Part shown: in pieces, positions 17,625 through 26,008 of the stretch
Numbering within the stretch: position 1 is the stretch's first letter
Layout of the letters: every line of letters begins with the position of its first letter
Assembly (NCBI GenBank): GCA_031291035.1
Contig: JAISLI010000017.1
Span: 93,716-157,715, forward strand
DNA length: 64,000 nucleotides
Source of the DNA: Desulfovibrio sp.
GTDB lineage: Bacteria > Desulfobacterota > Desulfovibrionia > Desulfovibrionales > Desulfovibrionaceae
Direction of reading: 5' to 3'
Made by a program: the position numbers and the translations under genes
The notes under the pieces: generated by a model
Told to the model about the DNA's origin: nothing
The model's input: the letters and a program-made list of their open reading frames with translations, nothing else
The model's database searches: none

Positions 17625-18134
17625 TCAGCGTTCCACGCCCGTCAGCCGCGCGAAGCGCCGCATATTCAAATGGCACAGGGCCACCGCCAGGGCGTCCGAG
17701 GCGTCCAGCGGCATTGCCGTTCCCCTGACGTTGAGCAGGCGCTTCACCATGAAGGCCACCTGTTCTTTTTCCGCGCGGCCCGTGCCCACCAGACCCTGCT
17801 TGACCAGCGCGGGCGCGTAGTCGCTGATGCTCAGGCCATGCGCGGCGCAGGCCGCCACCGCCACGCCCCGCGCCTGCCCCAGCTTGAGGGCGGCGAGGGC
17901 GTTTTTTGCGGTGAAGACCTGCTCCACCGCCGCCTCGTCCGGGACGTGGCTGGAAAGAATGGACAAAAGTTCATGGTAGATGTGAGCCAGCCTGACCGAG
18001 AATGACGTCTCTCCCGGCGCGGCCCGCACAACGCCGCATTCCAGCAGGGTGAGCCTGCCCGATTCCTCCCGGACAACGCCCCAGCCCGTGCGCCGGGAGC
18101 CGGGGTCAATGCCGATGACGGTGACAGCTTGCAC
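17625..18134 (-). CDS. ruvC: Holliday junction resolvase RuvC
   Basis: This 169-aa endonuclease cuts Holliday junctions during recombination with RuvAB. The N-terminal GIDPGSRRTGWGVV carries the first catalytic Asp. The glutamate in EQVF and the C-terminal pair in PLDASDALAVALCH complete the acidic active site. The start is a GTG at 18134, 8 bp after the yebC stop codon, so translation is probably coupled. The YebC-RuvC adjacency is common in bacteria and fits a conserved operon; ruvA and ruvB are not next to it in this window. Confidence 0.95.
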   Translation of the reverse strand: MQAVTVIGIDPGSRRTGWGVVREESGRLTLLECGVVRAAPGETSFSVRLAHIYHELLSILSSHVPDEAAVEQVFTAKNALAALKLGQARGVAVAACAAHGLSISDYAPALVKQGLVGTGRAEKEQVAFMVKRLLNVRGTAMPLDASDALAVALCHLNMRRFARLTGVER

Positions 18135-18142
18135 GCGCGGGG

Positions 18143-18880
18143 TTACCCGGCAGGCATGTCGTCAGGAAAGTCCACGTTGGCGTAGACATTCTGCACGTCG
18201 TCATTGTCGTCCAGGGCATCCATCAGGCGCAGCGCTTTCAGCCCCACATCGGCATTCACGGCAAGCGGATTCTGCGGAATCATGGCAAGCTCCGCCGACA
18301 GCATGGCAATGCCCGCCGCCTCCAGCGCGTCGCGCACGGCGGCGAAGTCCGTCATGGCCGTGTGTATTGTCCAGGCCTCGTCCTCGTCCAGCACGTCGTC
18401 GGCTCCGGCCTCCAGGGCGGCCTCCATGATCATGTCCTCGGCATAGACAGATTTTTCCACACGAATCACGCCCTTGCGCTCAAACATCCAGCTCACGCTG
18501 CCGTTCTCTCCCAAGGAGCCGCCGTACTTGGCGAAGATATGGCGCACATCGGCCACCGCGCGGTTTTTGTTGTCCGTGGCCACTTCCACCATTACCGCGA
18601 TTCCGCCGGGACCATAGCCCTCGTAAAAGCCTTCTGTCAAATCGCCGCCCGCGTCCTCGCCGGTGCCTTTGCGGATGGCGGCGTCAATTTTGTCCCTGGG
18701 AAGATTGACCGCCTTGGCCGCGGCTATCGCCGCGCGCAGGCGGGGATTGCCCGCCGGGTCGCCGCCGCTCTTGGCGGCAATGATGATTTCCTTCGCCGCC
18801 TTCGTGAAAATCTTGCCCCGCCTGGCGTCCTGGCGCCCCTTGCGGTGCTGGATATTGGCCCATTTGCTGTGCCCGGACAT
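18143..18880 (-). CDS. yebC: YebC/PmpR family protein
   Basis: This 245-aa cytoplasmic protein of the TACO1/YebC family starts with the diagnostic [22 protein letters not shown] and contains [22 protein letters not shown] and the acidic C-terminal [16 protein letters not shown]. Members act at ribosomes to relieve stalling at proline-rich stretches and have also been reported as transcription regulators. The start ATG at 18880 has GGAGG five bases upstream; upstream in-frame codons belong to the overlapping rlmE region. It is followed by ruvC after 8 bp. The upstream rlmE frame runs into this gene for about 197 bp, which is unusual. Confidence 0.95.
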   Translation of the reverse strand: MSGHSKWANIQHRKGRQDARRGKIFTKAAKEIIIAAKSGGDPAGNPRLRAAIAAAKAVNLPRDKIDAAIRKGTGEDAGGDLTEGFYEGYGPGGIAVMVEVATDNKNRAVADVRHIFAKYGGSLGENGSVSWMFERKGVIRVEKSVYAEDMIMEAALEAGADDVLDEDEAWTIHTAMTDFAAVRDALEAAGIAMLSAELAMIPQNPLAVNADVGLKALRLMDALDDNDDVQNVYANVDFPDDMPAG

Positions 18881-19508
18881 AAAACCTCCATTCCCGTCCC
18901 GCCGCGCCGGTGTTTCCGGGGGGTGAAAAATTGAGCCCGACGAAAAACGTTTCCTTGCTTTCCGGGCGCGAACTCTTTGGCTTGAATGTTTTGACCGCGG
19001 CAAATACCCGCCGCATGGGGGCAAGCAACGCCCGCGCGTCCGGCCCCATGAAAATTTTCGCCACAAAGGCCCCACCCCGTTTGAGGCAAAGGCTCGCCAG
19101 GGAAAACGCCTCCCCGGCCAGTTCCAGGGACCGCGTCTGGTCCGTAACCCGCGAGCCCGTGGTGCGCGGGGCCATGTCGCTCAACACCACATCAAAAGGC
19201 CCGACCTCTTCAAGGCGCGCCTCAAAAGCCGCCGAGCGGTCGCGCACGTCCTCCCGCATGAATATCACCTGCGGCGGGAAGGCCGTTTCCACGGCCTGAA
19301 TATCGCAGGCGAGCACAAGGCCCCCGTTTCCCACCTTTTCCGCGGCTCCGATGCTCCAGGAGCCGGGCGCGGCCCCCAGGTCCAGCACCCGCATCCCCGG
19401 CTTCAGAAGGCGGAATTTCGCATCCAGTTCCTTGAGTTTGTAAACGGAGCGGGCCGGATAGTTTTCCTGTCTGGCCTTGCGGAAATAGTGGTCGCGGTAT
19501 TCCTTCAT
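18684..19508 (-). CDS. rlmE: 23S rRNA (uridine-2'-O-)-methyltransferase RlmE (FtsJ), with extended C-terminus
   Basis: This enzyme 2'-O-methylates a uridine in the 23S rRNA A-loop using S-adenosylmethionine. Residues 1-195 are typical: [27 protein letters not shown] (SAM motif I), [22 protein letters not shown] and the terminal [19 protein letters not shown], carrying the K-D-K-E catalytic set. Family members usually end about there, at 200-210 aa. Here no stop codon occurs and the frame continues to 274 aa, overlapping the start of yebC by 197 bp in another frame. The tail is low-complexity Gly/Gln/Arg-rich and looks like frame read-through. Either the stop was lost by an indel or the overlap is real. 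Confidence 0.88.
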   Translation of the reverse strand: MKEYRDHYFRKARQENYPARSVYKLKELDAKFRLLKPGMRVLDLGAAPGSWSIGAAEKVGNGGLVLACDIQAVETAFPPQVIFMREDVRDRSAAFEARLEEVGPFDVVLSDMAPRTTGSRVTDQTRSLELAGEAFSLASLCLKRGGAFVAKIFMGPDARALLAPMRRVFAAVKTFKPKSSRPESKETFFVGLNFSPPGNTGAAGREWRFYVRAQQMGQYPAPQGAPGRQAGQDFHEGGEGNHHCRQERRRPGGQSPPARGDSRGQGGQSSQGQN

Positions 19509-19643
19509 GGCATAGGGGGAGCGATGGCCGCCGCCTGTTCCGGCAGCATGTCATGCGAACTTCAATGATTCAGCATACAGGATTTCGCCGCGCAAGCCAA
19601 GCCCCAGAACATGCCCTTGCCCTGTGCGCTTGCCGGAGCATTC

Positions 19644-19672
19644 TTGACTTTTTCCGGCGGTGGCTCTAGGAT
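19644..19672 (+). promoter_or_regulatory. sigma70-type promoter for cbiB
   Basis: TTGACT at 19644-19649 and TAGGAT at 19667-19672 are separated by exactly 17 bp. The predicted transcription start is about 25 bp before the cbiB GTG start codon. This lies in the divergent gap between rlmE (minus) and cbiB (plus). Confidence 0.6.
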
Positions 19673-19703
19673 GTTTTTCAATGGACAAGCGTGAACGCCG
19701 GGC

Positions 19704-20705
19704 GTGAATGCCGTTTTCCCTTACAGCGCATGGGAATGCTGGTGGATGGCCCCCCTGGCCTTTCTTCTGGATATCCTTTTTGCCGACCCGCGCCTGCCCT
19801 GGCCGCACCCGGTGACGCTCGCGGGCCGTCTGTTGCGCCTCATGGAATATCCGGCAAGGCGGCTGGAACGCCGGGGGCGCGGCAGGCTCGCCGGTTTTGT
19901 CAGCGTGCTGCTGCTGGCCTGCTGCGCGGGCGGCGCGGTCAGGCTGCTGGTTGCCCTGCCCCTCGCGGGGCCGGCGCTTGCCCTGTATTTCTCCTGGGCC
20001 GGCCTTGCCCTGGGCTGCCTGCTCCGGACGGGCGCCGAGGCCGCGCGCGAGGTGGAGACGTCTCCGCTGCCCGCCGCGCGGCGGGCTGTTTCCCTGCTGG
20101 TCAGCCGGGACGTGAGCGCCCTGGACAGGCCACTGCTCGCCAAAACCCTGGCGGACACGCTTTCCGAAAATTTTACGGATGCCTTTCTCGCGCCGTATTT
20201 CTGGCTTCTCGCGGCCGGCCCTGTGGGGCTCTGGTGCTATAAGGCCGTCAGCACGGCGGACTCCATGTGGGGCTACACGACGGAACACTGGCTCCTGCTG
20301 GGCTGGGCGGGGGCGCGCGGGGACGACGCGCTGGCCTTTGTTCCGGCGCGGCTTTCCGTTGTGGTGTTGTGGCTGACGGACAGGATTTCCCTGCTGTTTG
20401 GCCTCGGGCGCCCCTGGCGGGGACGCTGGCCCGGTTTTCGGCGTGTGGCGCGTCAGGCGCGGGGCATGCCGAGCCCCAACTCCGGGCTGCCCATGGCGGC
20501 CTGCGCCTGGCTCTGCGCGGGGCGCATGGCCGGGCCTTCCGTCTATTTCGGCGCTTTGGTGGACAAGCCCTGGCTTGGCCCGCCGGAAGGCGAAGCCGGC
20601 CCGCGCTGGGACGCCGCGCGTCTCGCCGCCCTGGGCGCGTTGCTGCGCCGGGCGGGTTTTGTCGCCTGCGGCTTGTGTTCCGCCCTGTATTTTTTTTATT
20701 TTTGA
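19704..20705 (+). CDS. cbiB: adenosylcobinamide-phosphate synthase CbiB/CobD
   Basis: This 333-aa inner-membrane enzyme attaches the aminopropanol arm to adenosylcobyric acid in vitamin B12 synthesis. Family hallmarks are LLDILFADPRLPWPHPV near the N-terminus, LSENFTDAFLAPYF, KAVSTADSMWGYTTEHW, GARGDDALAFVPARLS and SPNSGLPMAACAW, spread over several hydrophobic segments. The start is uncertain: GTG at 19704 adds 14 residues before an ATG at 19746 (MAPLAFLLD), which would match the usual family N-terminus. It is GC-rich, with no other cobalamin genes adjacent. Dissimilatory sulfite reductase needs siroheme, not B12, so it serves corrinoid enzymes elsewhere. Confidence 0.9.
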   Translation: MNAVFPYSAWECWWMAPLAFLLDILFADPRLPWPHPVTLAGRLLRLMEYPARRLERRGRGRLAGFVSVLLLACCAGGAVRLLVALPLAGPALALYFSWAGLALGCLLRTGAEAAREVETSPLPAARRAVSLLVSRDVSALDRPLLAKTLADTLSENFTDAFLAPYFWLLAAGPVGLWCYKAVSTADSMWGYTTEHWLLLGWAGARGDDALAFVPARLSVVVLWLTDRISLLFGLGRPWRGRWPGFRRVARQARGMPSPNSGLPMAACAWLCAGRMAGPSVYFGALVDKPWLGPPEGEAGPRWDAARLAALGALLRRAGFVACGLCSALYFFYF

Positions 20706-20784
20706 AGAAACGTAAATAAAATTTCCCGCCGTCCGTATAGATATTGATACAGGATCGCCCGCCGAAAAATTTCGCGCGGATATA

Positions 20785-20817
20785 GAGCGGCTCACGAATG
20801 AAACGGGTGAACCGCTC
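20785..20817. repeat. inverted repeat upstream of the zinc-knuckle protein gene
   Basis: GAGCGGCTCAC (20785-20795) and GTGAACCGCTC (20807-20817) pair with a single G-T mismatch around an 11-nt loop. The hairpin ends 34 bp before the next start codon and has no T-run, so it looks like a leader structure or operator rather than a terminator. Confidence 0.5.
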
Positions 20818-20851
20818 CAAACGTTACTTGCTGTAAAAGAAGGATTTTCTC

Positions 20852-23536
20852 ATGGCGCGCCTGTCGTCGCTGCTCTCCCGCCTGCCGGAAGTCACGGATA
20901 TCCACATGTCCACCATGGGCCATGTGCTCTGGGTCTGCCGGCAGGAGGGCTGCTCCTCCGCGCTGTATCAGACCCTGCTGAACTACGGCGGCATGCAGAT
21001 AGGGGCGGAAGATGACCAGTCCCTCTGGTTCTTTTTCACGGACGACGTCTTTCTGGCGCTGGCCAGGTTGAGCATCTGGGGCAACTTCAACCCCCTTCCC
21101 GCCTGCATCGAGCTTTTTCCCAGCCGCCTCCAGTTCGACAGCAGGAGGACGGCCGGCCTCGACATGGACAGCTCCCTGCGGGAGCAGGAAATTCTGGCCA
21201 ATGAGCAGTTCGAGGTTTTTATCCATCCCAAAAGCCGCGAAGGGAAAAGGGGCCTGCCCGGAATCGATTTTGAGCCGGTCCCCGGCCATCCGGGCATGAC
21301 CCCGGTGGACTGGGCCGCCATCAAGGCGGATGCCCGCATGCCGTATGCGTCCTCCCAGGCCTGGTTCGTCGTCATCCACCCCCTGGGCAACCCCCTGGAC
21401 AAGGGCTTCCAGGCCGGCTGGGACGCCATGTTCAAACGTATCGGCCTGATCCTGGAGGCCCGCAAAATGAAGTCCATTGTCCATGAGAATTTTCTCATGG
21501 TGGCTGTGGACAATCTGCTCATGTTGCGCGTTTTCCTGCGCGACTACCTGCGGTGCGCCACCCGGAAAAACCTGGAGCCTGACGGCTACTGGCCTTGCGT
21601 CTGCGTGACGGCGGACAGAAAAAATTTGAACTTCAATGTGGATCTGCCCAAAAAAATCGGCCTGCAATGGGACCATCTGATGCCGGATTTTCCCTACATC
21701 AGTTACCGGAACGCCTATCTCCTCGGCGAGGGCTTCATTGTCAAGGATCTGAAGTACAGCGGGGAGCAGGCCAGCATGGACAGCTGGTGCAATGTGCTTC
21801 CGGACGACCAGGAAACAGGCGAGGACGGCATTCCCCTGCTGATGGCCGGCCGTTTGACGGCCGACAGCGGGACGGACGGCAAGGCCGCCCCCGGCTGCTT
21901 CTACTGCGGCATCCGCAGCCATGCGGCGCGCGAGTGCCCCACGCGCGTCTGCGCGCCGATGCGGCCGGATATCTGGAAAAAACTGGGGACAATCGACCTG
22001 GACGAGATCAACGAGGGATTCAGGCGCATGGAAGAAGCCCTCTCGAAATCCGGCTGCGCGGGCTATGAGCGACTGCTCGCGGGCGGGGGCGCGGCGGCGC
22101 TTCTGACGGAGGCGGTACTGGCCGGCAGCCCGCTGTCCCAACTGCGGCACGTGGAGCGGTACTGGCTTACCCGCATGCACGAAACCGGGGTGAACGAGCG
22201 GCCGCAGCGCGACGACAGCCCGTGCTGGAGAATTCTCAAGTCTCTTTCCACGGCGTCTCCCGAGGAATTTCCCGAACTGGAAAAACAACTGGCCGAGGCC
22301 GTTCTCCGCCAGCAGCGCGATTCCCGCCTGCGCATGCTGCAGGGCTTTCTGCATGTGGAAAAAAATGACCCCGTCCGCGCCGCTGCCGCCTTCCGCGAAG
22401 CGGCCAGCCTTACGCCCATCCCCGCCTTTCAGGCCTGGAGCGAGTACCTTCAGGGCCGCCTTGCGGAAGAGTGGGGACACTACAGCCGCGCCATCGAGCA
22501 GTACGACCAGGTTCTTCGCGTCATGCCGTCCTGGCAGGACGCGCGGTACCGCGGCCTGGTGTGCAGGGTCAAAATGGGGTTCGCCGATCAGGTGCTGGAA
22601 CAGGTCGCCGCGCTGGTTCAGGAGGAACCTCTCTGGTTCAACCGTTTTTTGACCGACCCGGCGCTGGAGCGCGGGCAGTTGCAGATTCTCGCCGCCCTGT
22701 ACGGGCTTTGGGCGAAAGCCCGGCAGAACGCCGAGGCCGAGCGCCTCAGCATCAATGCCCTGGAAGAACGCCTCAAGCGCTGGTTCGCCGAGGAACACCC
22801 GACCCGCGCGCTCATGGAAGAAAAGCTCCGCGCCCTGGGGGCGTTGTGCGCCGTCAGGAACTACATGGCCTTCCTGCAGGTCAGGGAGGACCGCAAATCC
22901 CTGGAAACGGAGCTGGATGAAAAAATCCGTGAGGAAGTTGAGGACTTGCGCGGGCAATACAAAAATTACCTGACGGCGTTGCAGGGCATACGCGATGAAG
23001 CCTCATGGTTTCCCTTTCCCGGCGCGCTGCGCGAGTTCAGCGCCGAATTCAACGAATGCGCGGGCATCATCAACCGCGCCTATGCCTGCAACTTCAGCGA
23101 AGCCGAACCGTTCAGGGCGGTGCAGGCAGCGGCGGCGCGCATGACCAAATTGCTGCGTTCCCTGAAAAGGCGTCTCCAATCCCTGCGCATGGTGCGCGAC
23201 GCCACCCTGTTCTGCCTTATCATGGCGAAAACATTTGTCGTTCTGGAAATAATCGGTCTGACCCTGTGCTTCATCGGCGTTCCCGTGGTGGTCTATTTCG
23301 GGGATTCCCTGAGCCTTGGCTGGCTCAAGGAGATACTGGAAGAGAATCAGTGGTCCATCCAGAAAGTTCTGATAGCCGTCGTCTCCATCACGTCCATCGG
23401 GTTCGCCGCCCTGCGTTCCACCCTGACCTTTGAGCGCCGGCGCAAAAAATTGCTGGAAAAGGCGCGCGAGCAGCGGGAAAAAAGCCAGCGGGAACGCCTC
23501 GACCGCATACGCCGGCAGCGCGCCGCCGCGGGCTGA
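20852..23536 (+). CDS. large membrane-anchored protein with zinc knuckle and helical repeats, function unknown
   Basis: I do not recognise this 894-aa protein as a named family. Residues 349-362 form a perfect CCHC zinc knuckle (C349-x2-C352-x4-H357-x4-C362, CFYCGIRSHAAREC), a retroviral/nucleic-acid-binding motif rare in bacteria. Residues about 480-760 are alpha-helical with TPR-like units (FLHVEKNDPVRAAAAFREAASL; YSRAIEQYDQVLRVMPSWQDARYRGLV). Hydrophobic segments at about 786-815 and 837-856 are followed by a strongly basic coiled tail (RRRKKLLEKAREQREKSQRER). The protein is probably held in the inner membrane by its C-terminus with the knuckle in the cytoplasm. AAGGA precedes the ATG. It is followed by a small gene 17 bp downstream. 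Confidence 0.75.
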   Translation: MARLSSLLSRLPEVTDIHMSTMGHVLWVCRQEGCSSALYQTLLNYGGMQIGAEDDQSLWFFFTDDVFLALARLSIWGNFNPLPACIELFPSRLQFDSRRTAGLDMDSSLREQEILANEQFEVFIHPKSREGKRGLPGIDFEPVPGHPGMTPVDWAAIKADARMPYASSQAWFVVIHPLGNPLDKGFQAGWDAMFKRIGLILEARKMKSIVHENFLMVAVDNLLMLRVFLRDYLRCATRKNLEPDGYWPCVCVTADRKNLNFNVDLPKKIGLQWDHLMPDFPYISYRNAYLLGEGFIVKDLKYSGEQASMDSWCNVLPDDQETGEDGIPLLMAGRLTADSGTDGKAAPGCFYCGIRSHAARECPTRVCAPMRPDIWKKLGTIDLDEINEGFRRMEEALSKSGCAGYERLLAGGGAAALLTEAVLAGSPLSQLRHVERYWLTRMHETGVNERPQRDDSPCWRILKSLSTASPEEFPELEKQLAEAVLRQQRDSRLRMLQGFLHVEKNDPVRAAAAFREAASLTPIPAFQAWSEYLQGRLAEEWGHYSRAIEQYDQVLRVMPSWQDARYRGLVCRVKMGFADQVLEQVAALVQEEPLWFNRFLTDPALERGQLQILAALYGLWAKARQNAEAERLSINALEERLKRWFAEEHPTRALMEEKLRALGALCAVRNYMAFLQVREDRKSLETELDEKIREEVEDLRGQYKNYLTALQGIRDEASWFPFPGALREFSAEFNECAGIINRAYACNFSEAEPFRAVQAAAARMTKLLRSLKRRLQSLRMVRDATLFCLIMAKTFVVLEIIGLTLCFIGVPVVVYFGDSLSLGWLKEILEENQWSIQKVLIAVVSITSIGFAALRSTLTFERRRKKLLEKAREQREKSQRERLDRIRRQRAAAG

Positions 23537-23553
23537 GCGGCAAAGGATACGAT

Positions 23554-23901
23554 ATGCGAGACCTCAAGGAATTCTGTTTTCATGACATAGACTGGGAACT
23601 CACGCCGGAACAGGCCGTCACCATGTATCTGGAATGGGGCAACAATGACTGGCGCGGCGCTCATCCCCCCGTGCGCTCCAGGGATGACGTATCGCTGTAC
23701 TTTGTTGTGGACAGCTGGCAGAACCCGCCCGTCGCGCGGCTGGTGCGGCGCGGCATGGATGGCGCGGAAGATTTGGCGGCGGTTCCCCTGCCGGACGACC
23801 TGCTGGCGGACTTTCACGCCGAGCACGGCAACTGGCGCGGCGTCAGCGCGCCGACGCCGGCCGCCAGACAGTGGCTCAAGCGCGAACTGGGGCAGGAATA
23901 A
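23554..23901 (+). CDS. small conserved protein, probably Desulfovibrio-specific (DVU0772-like)
   Basis: This 115-aa soluble protein is rich in Trp and acidic residues, with no signal peptide or membrane segment. The stretch TPEQAVTMYLEWGNNDWRG and SLYFVVDSWQNPPVARLVRR resemble, from memory, a small hypothetical family named after D. vulgaris DVU0772; I cannot confirm this here. A ribosome site (AAGGA) precedes ATG 23554. It follows the zinc-knuckle protein by 17 bp and is probably co-transcribed with it. It converges on echF with only 6 bp between the stop codons. Function unknown. Confidence 0.7.
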   Translation: MRDLKEFCFHDIDWELTPEQAVTMYLEWGNNDWRGAHPPVRSRDDVSLYFVVDSWQNPPVARLVRRGMDGAEDLAAVPLPDDLLADFHAEHGNWRGVSAPTPAARQWLKRELGQE

Positions 23902-23907
23902 CATGAA

Positions 23908-24303
23908 TTATCCCCCGGTTTCCGCGGCGGCGGCTTTCCGCTCCCCGGCTTCCGTTTTGGCCTTTTTGACGCGCGGGGTGCCGGTTCTCGACACCAGGAA
24001 CTTGCCGACCGAGGCCGTGCGGTGCGTACATTCCTGTTTCAGACATTTTGTCGGACATTTTTCCACACAGACGGAACAGTACACGCAGAGAAAAGGATCA
24101 TACTCCCAGCGTCCGGCTCTGGAATCCACCGCGATGGCGCCGGTTGGGCAGAGACGGGCGCATGACGAGCAGAAAATACATTCTTCCACCACATTGTGTA
24201 TGCGCCCCCGGTACGCCGGGAACGGCTCGCGGTCCTCCAGTGGATAAAGGCGTGTGGCGGGCCTGCCGGACAAATTGCGGAGTACGTTTTTAAGCATATA
24301 CAT
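23908..24303 (-). CDS. echF: Ech hydrogenase subunit EchF (two [4Fe-4S] ferredoxin-like)
   Basis: This 131-aa electron-transfer subunit has two tetracysteine motifs, CIFCSSCARLCP and CVYCSVCVEKCP, each expected to hold a [4Fe-4S] cluster. It should pass electrons between ferredoxin and the small subunit EchC, at the cytoplasmic face of the membrane complex. The Lys/Ala-rich tail after residue 105 is variable. I use ATG 24303, 5 bp after the echE stop codon, with a GAGAGG ribosome site; an upstream in-frame ATG at 24333 lies inside echE. It is the last gene of the operon. Confidence 0.9.
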   Translation of the reverse strand: MYMLKNVLRNLSGRPATRLYPLEDREPFPAYRGRIHNVVEECIFCSSCARLCPTGAIAVDSRAGRWEYDPFLCVYCSVCVEKCPTKCLKQECTHRTASVGKFLVSRTGTPRVKKAKTEAGERKAAAAETGG

Positions 24304-24308
24304 GGCGG

Positions 24309-25388
24309 CTACCTCTCGGTACAGGAAACACACGGGTCAATGCTCAACACAATCACGGGGACGTCAGGGAGCTTGCAGCCAGGCAGCATGTGGAGCAAAG
24401 GGGGAATATTGGCGAACGTGGGTGTGCGCACACGCATGCGCTCCAGCATCTTGCCGCCGTTGCCGCGGACATAATAAAACAGCTCGCCGCGGGGCTGCTC
24501 CACGCGGAAAACGGATTCCCCGTCAGGATTGCCCGGCAGTTTGACCGTCAACTCGGACTCTGGAAGACGATTCAAGGCTTCGCGGACAAGGGCGACAGAG
24601 TGCAGGGCTTCGTAAAAGCGTACCCTGGACCGGGCATAGCAGTCCCCGTCCTGCTCCACGACAGGAACAAAATTGAGATCCTTGTAGGCGGCATAGCCGT
24701 GCATGCGCTCGTCGCACTCCCATCCGCTGCCGCGCAGCGTAGGACCGACAGCGCCCAGAAGACGGGCCTCGTCCCTGGTCAGAACGCCTATGCCGCGCGT
24801 CCTCTCCTGCACGGTATAGTCATTCAGCATGGTTTTGGTCAATTCGCGTATGCCCTTTTCTGTCTCGTCCAGCTGGACCAGCATCCAGCGTATCTGGTCG
24901 GGAACAAGATCACGGCGCACGCCGCCCACGACATTGATTGAGAGGATGACGCGGTTGCCGGCTGTGGCCTCGCAGATATCCATAACATGTTCCCGGACAC
25001 GCCAAAATTGATGAAAAACGCTTTCAAAACCAAAGGCGTCCGCAAACAGGCCGAGCCAGAGCAGATGGGAATGGATACGGTGCAGCTCGGACCAGATCAC
25101 GCGCAAAAATTGGGCCCGCGGCGGGGCCGTGACGCCCAGCATATCTTCAATGGCGTTGCAGTAACAGTTGGCGTGAATGCAGGAGCAGATACCGCAAATG
25201 CGTTCCACCACAAAGACCATCTGGTTGAAATCCTTGGTGCGGACAAGGCTTTCCAGGCCGCGGTGAACAAAACCGAGCTGGGGCACAGCCTGCACCACGT
25301 TTTCGTCTTCCACCACGAGCCTGATGTGCAGCGGCTCCGGCAGTACCGGATGCTGCGGGCCAAACGGGATGACGGTAGTACGGCTCAT
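24309..25388 (-). CDS. echE: Ech hydrogenase large subunit EchE ([NiFe] active site)
   Basis: This 359-aa catalytic subunit is related to NuoD. The N-terminal RICGIC (L1, CxxC) and the C-terminal DPCVSCTER (L2, DPCxxC) supply the four cysteines for the Ni-Fe centre, so this is a real hydrogenase and not a Nuo subunit. It oxidises or produces H2 coupled to ferredoxin and ion translocation. The protein ends only three residues after the last Cys (TER), so there is no long C-terminal peptide for an endopeptidase to remove, as known for Ech/Coo-type enzymes. It overlaps echD by ATGA. No hyp maturation genes are adjacent. Confidence 0.94.
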   Translation of the reverse strand: MSRTTVIPFGPQHPVLPEPLHIRLVVEDENVVQAVPQLGFVHRGLESLVRTKDFNQMVFVVERICGICSCIHANCYCNAIEDMLGVTAPPRAQFLRVIWSELHRIHSHLLWLGLFADAFGFESVFHQFWRVREHVMDICEATAGNRVILSINVVGGVRRDLVPDQIRWMLVQLDETEKGIRELTKTMLNDYTVQERTRGIGVLTRDEARLLGAVGPTLRGSGWECDERMHGYAAYKDLNFVPVVEQDGDCYARSRVRFYEALHSVALVREALNRLPESELTVKLPGNPDGESVFRVEQPRGELFYYVRGNGGKMLERMRVRTPTFANIPPLLHMLPGCKLPDVPVIVLSIDPCVSCTER

Positions 25389-25837
25389 TGCTGTTCTCCT
25401 CCGGGGCCTTTCGGGAGCGCTTCCCCGGAGGCGCGCCTGACCGTTGTCATGGTGAAATACGGCCCGCGGGCAACTTCTCCCTCCAGGTACATGGCGCCCT
25501 GATAGTCCAGGGGCAAGCCCTCAAAACGCACGCCGAACTGGTCCTGCGTCTCGTTTTCAATCAGCAACGCGCAAAAATAGATGGAACTGATGCTGGGAAT
25601 GGGCCGATCTTTGTCCACCTCCATGCGCAGATGCGTCATGCCGGCCTGGGGAAAGAGATCACAGGCGCGCCGCAGATCTGTCAAAGTCAGATTCTCGTCA
25701 AAATGATAATACAGACACAGGGTGTGTTCATCCAGCACGGTCTGCGACATGGTCACAAAACGGTATTTCGCCTCGGCCAGACGACGCACTTCTCCCAACA
25801 GAGTTTCAGGCGTAACGGGCACAGCTTCAAAAAACAT
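25385..25837 (-). CDS. echD: Ech hydrogenase subunit EchD (NuoC-like)
   Basis: This 150-aa soluble subunit corresponds to the NuoC/30-kDa family. Features are the N-terminal alpha/beta domain (YRFVTMSQTVLDEHTLCLYYHFDENLTLTDLRRACD) and the C-terminal ENETQDQFGVRFEGLPLDYQG, which resembles the NuoC signature ERExxDxxGIxFxGHP. It bridges the hydrogenase module and the membrane part. The gene is separated from echC by 171 bp that contain a mobile repeat, whereas it overlaps echE by 4 bp. A plausible ribosome site GGATGA precedes ATG 25837. Confidence 0.88.
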   Translation of the reverse strand: MFFEAVPVTPETLLGEVRRLAEAKYRFVTMSQTVLDEHTLCLYYHFDENLTLTDLRRACDLFPQAGMTHLRMEVDKDRPIPSISSIYFCALLIENETQDQFGVRFEGLPLDYQGAMYLEGEVARGPYFTMTTVRRASGEALPKGPGGEQQ

Positions 25838-25877
25838 GGTTTCATCCTTTTTGTCGGGTTCAGCATTTTTCAGTTTT

Positions 25878-26004
25878 TAGAGCAATTTCACTTTGAAATT
25901 GCTCTGGCGGCGGGGCGGATGCACCGCCGCCCGCCCATGAGGCGCGGGCGAAACCGCGTTTCGCCGTAAAGCGCCGAAGGGAACATTTCAAAACAAAATG
26001 CTCC
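25878..26004 (+). repeat. dispersed miniature element, copy A (between echC and echD)
   Basis: This 127-bp element begins TA-GAGCAATTTCA, contains the fold-back AGAGCAATTTCA/TGAAATTGCTCT and the central palindrome GGCGAAACCGCGTTTCGCC, and ends in a degenerate AAAATGCTCC. The same sequence recurs at 63883 (same orientation), 40250 and 31021 (inverted). It lies inside the ech operon, 4 bp downstream of the echC stop codon. The right-hand flanking TA has been lost here. Confidence 0.85.
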
Positions 26005-26008
26005 AGGC

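Noticed and set aside
20792..22957. 721-codon minus-strand frame opposite the zinc-knuckle gene
   Set aside because: No recognisable motif or ribosome site; the plus-strand gene has a start signal, a motif and membrane segments.
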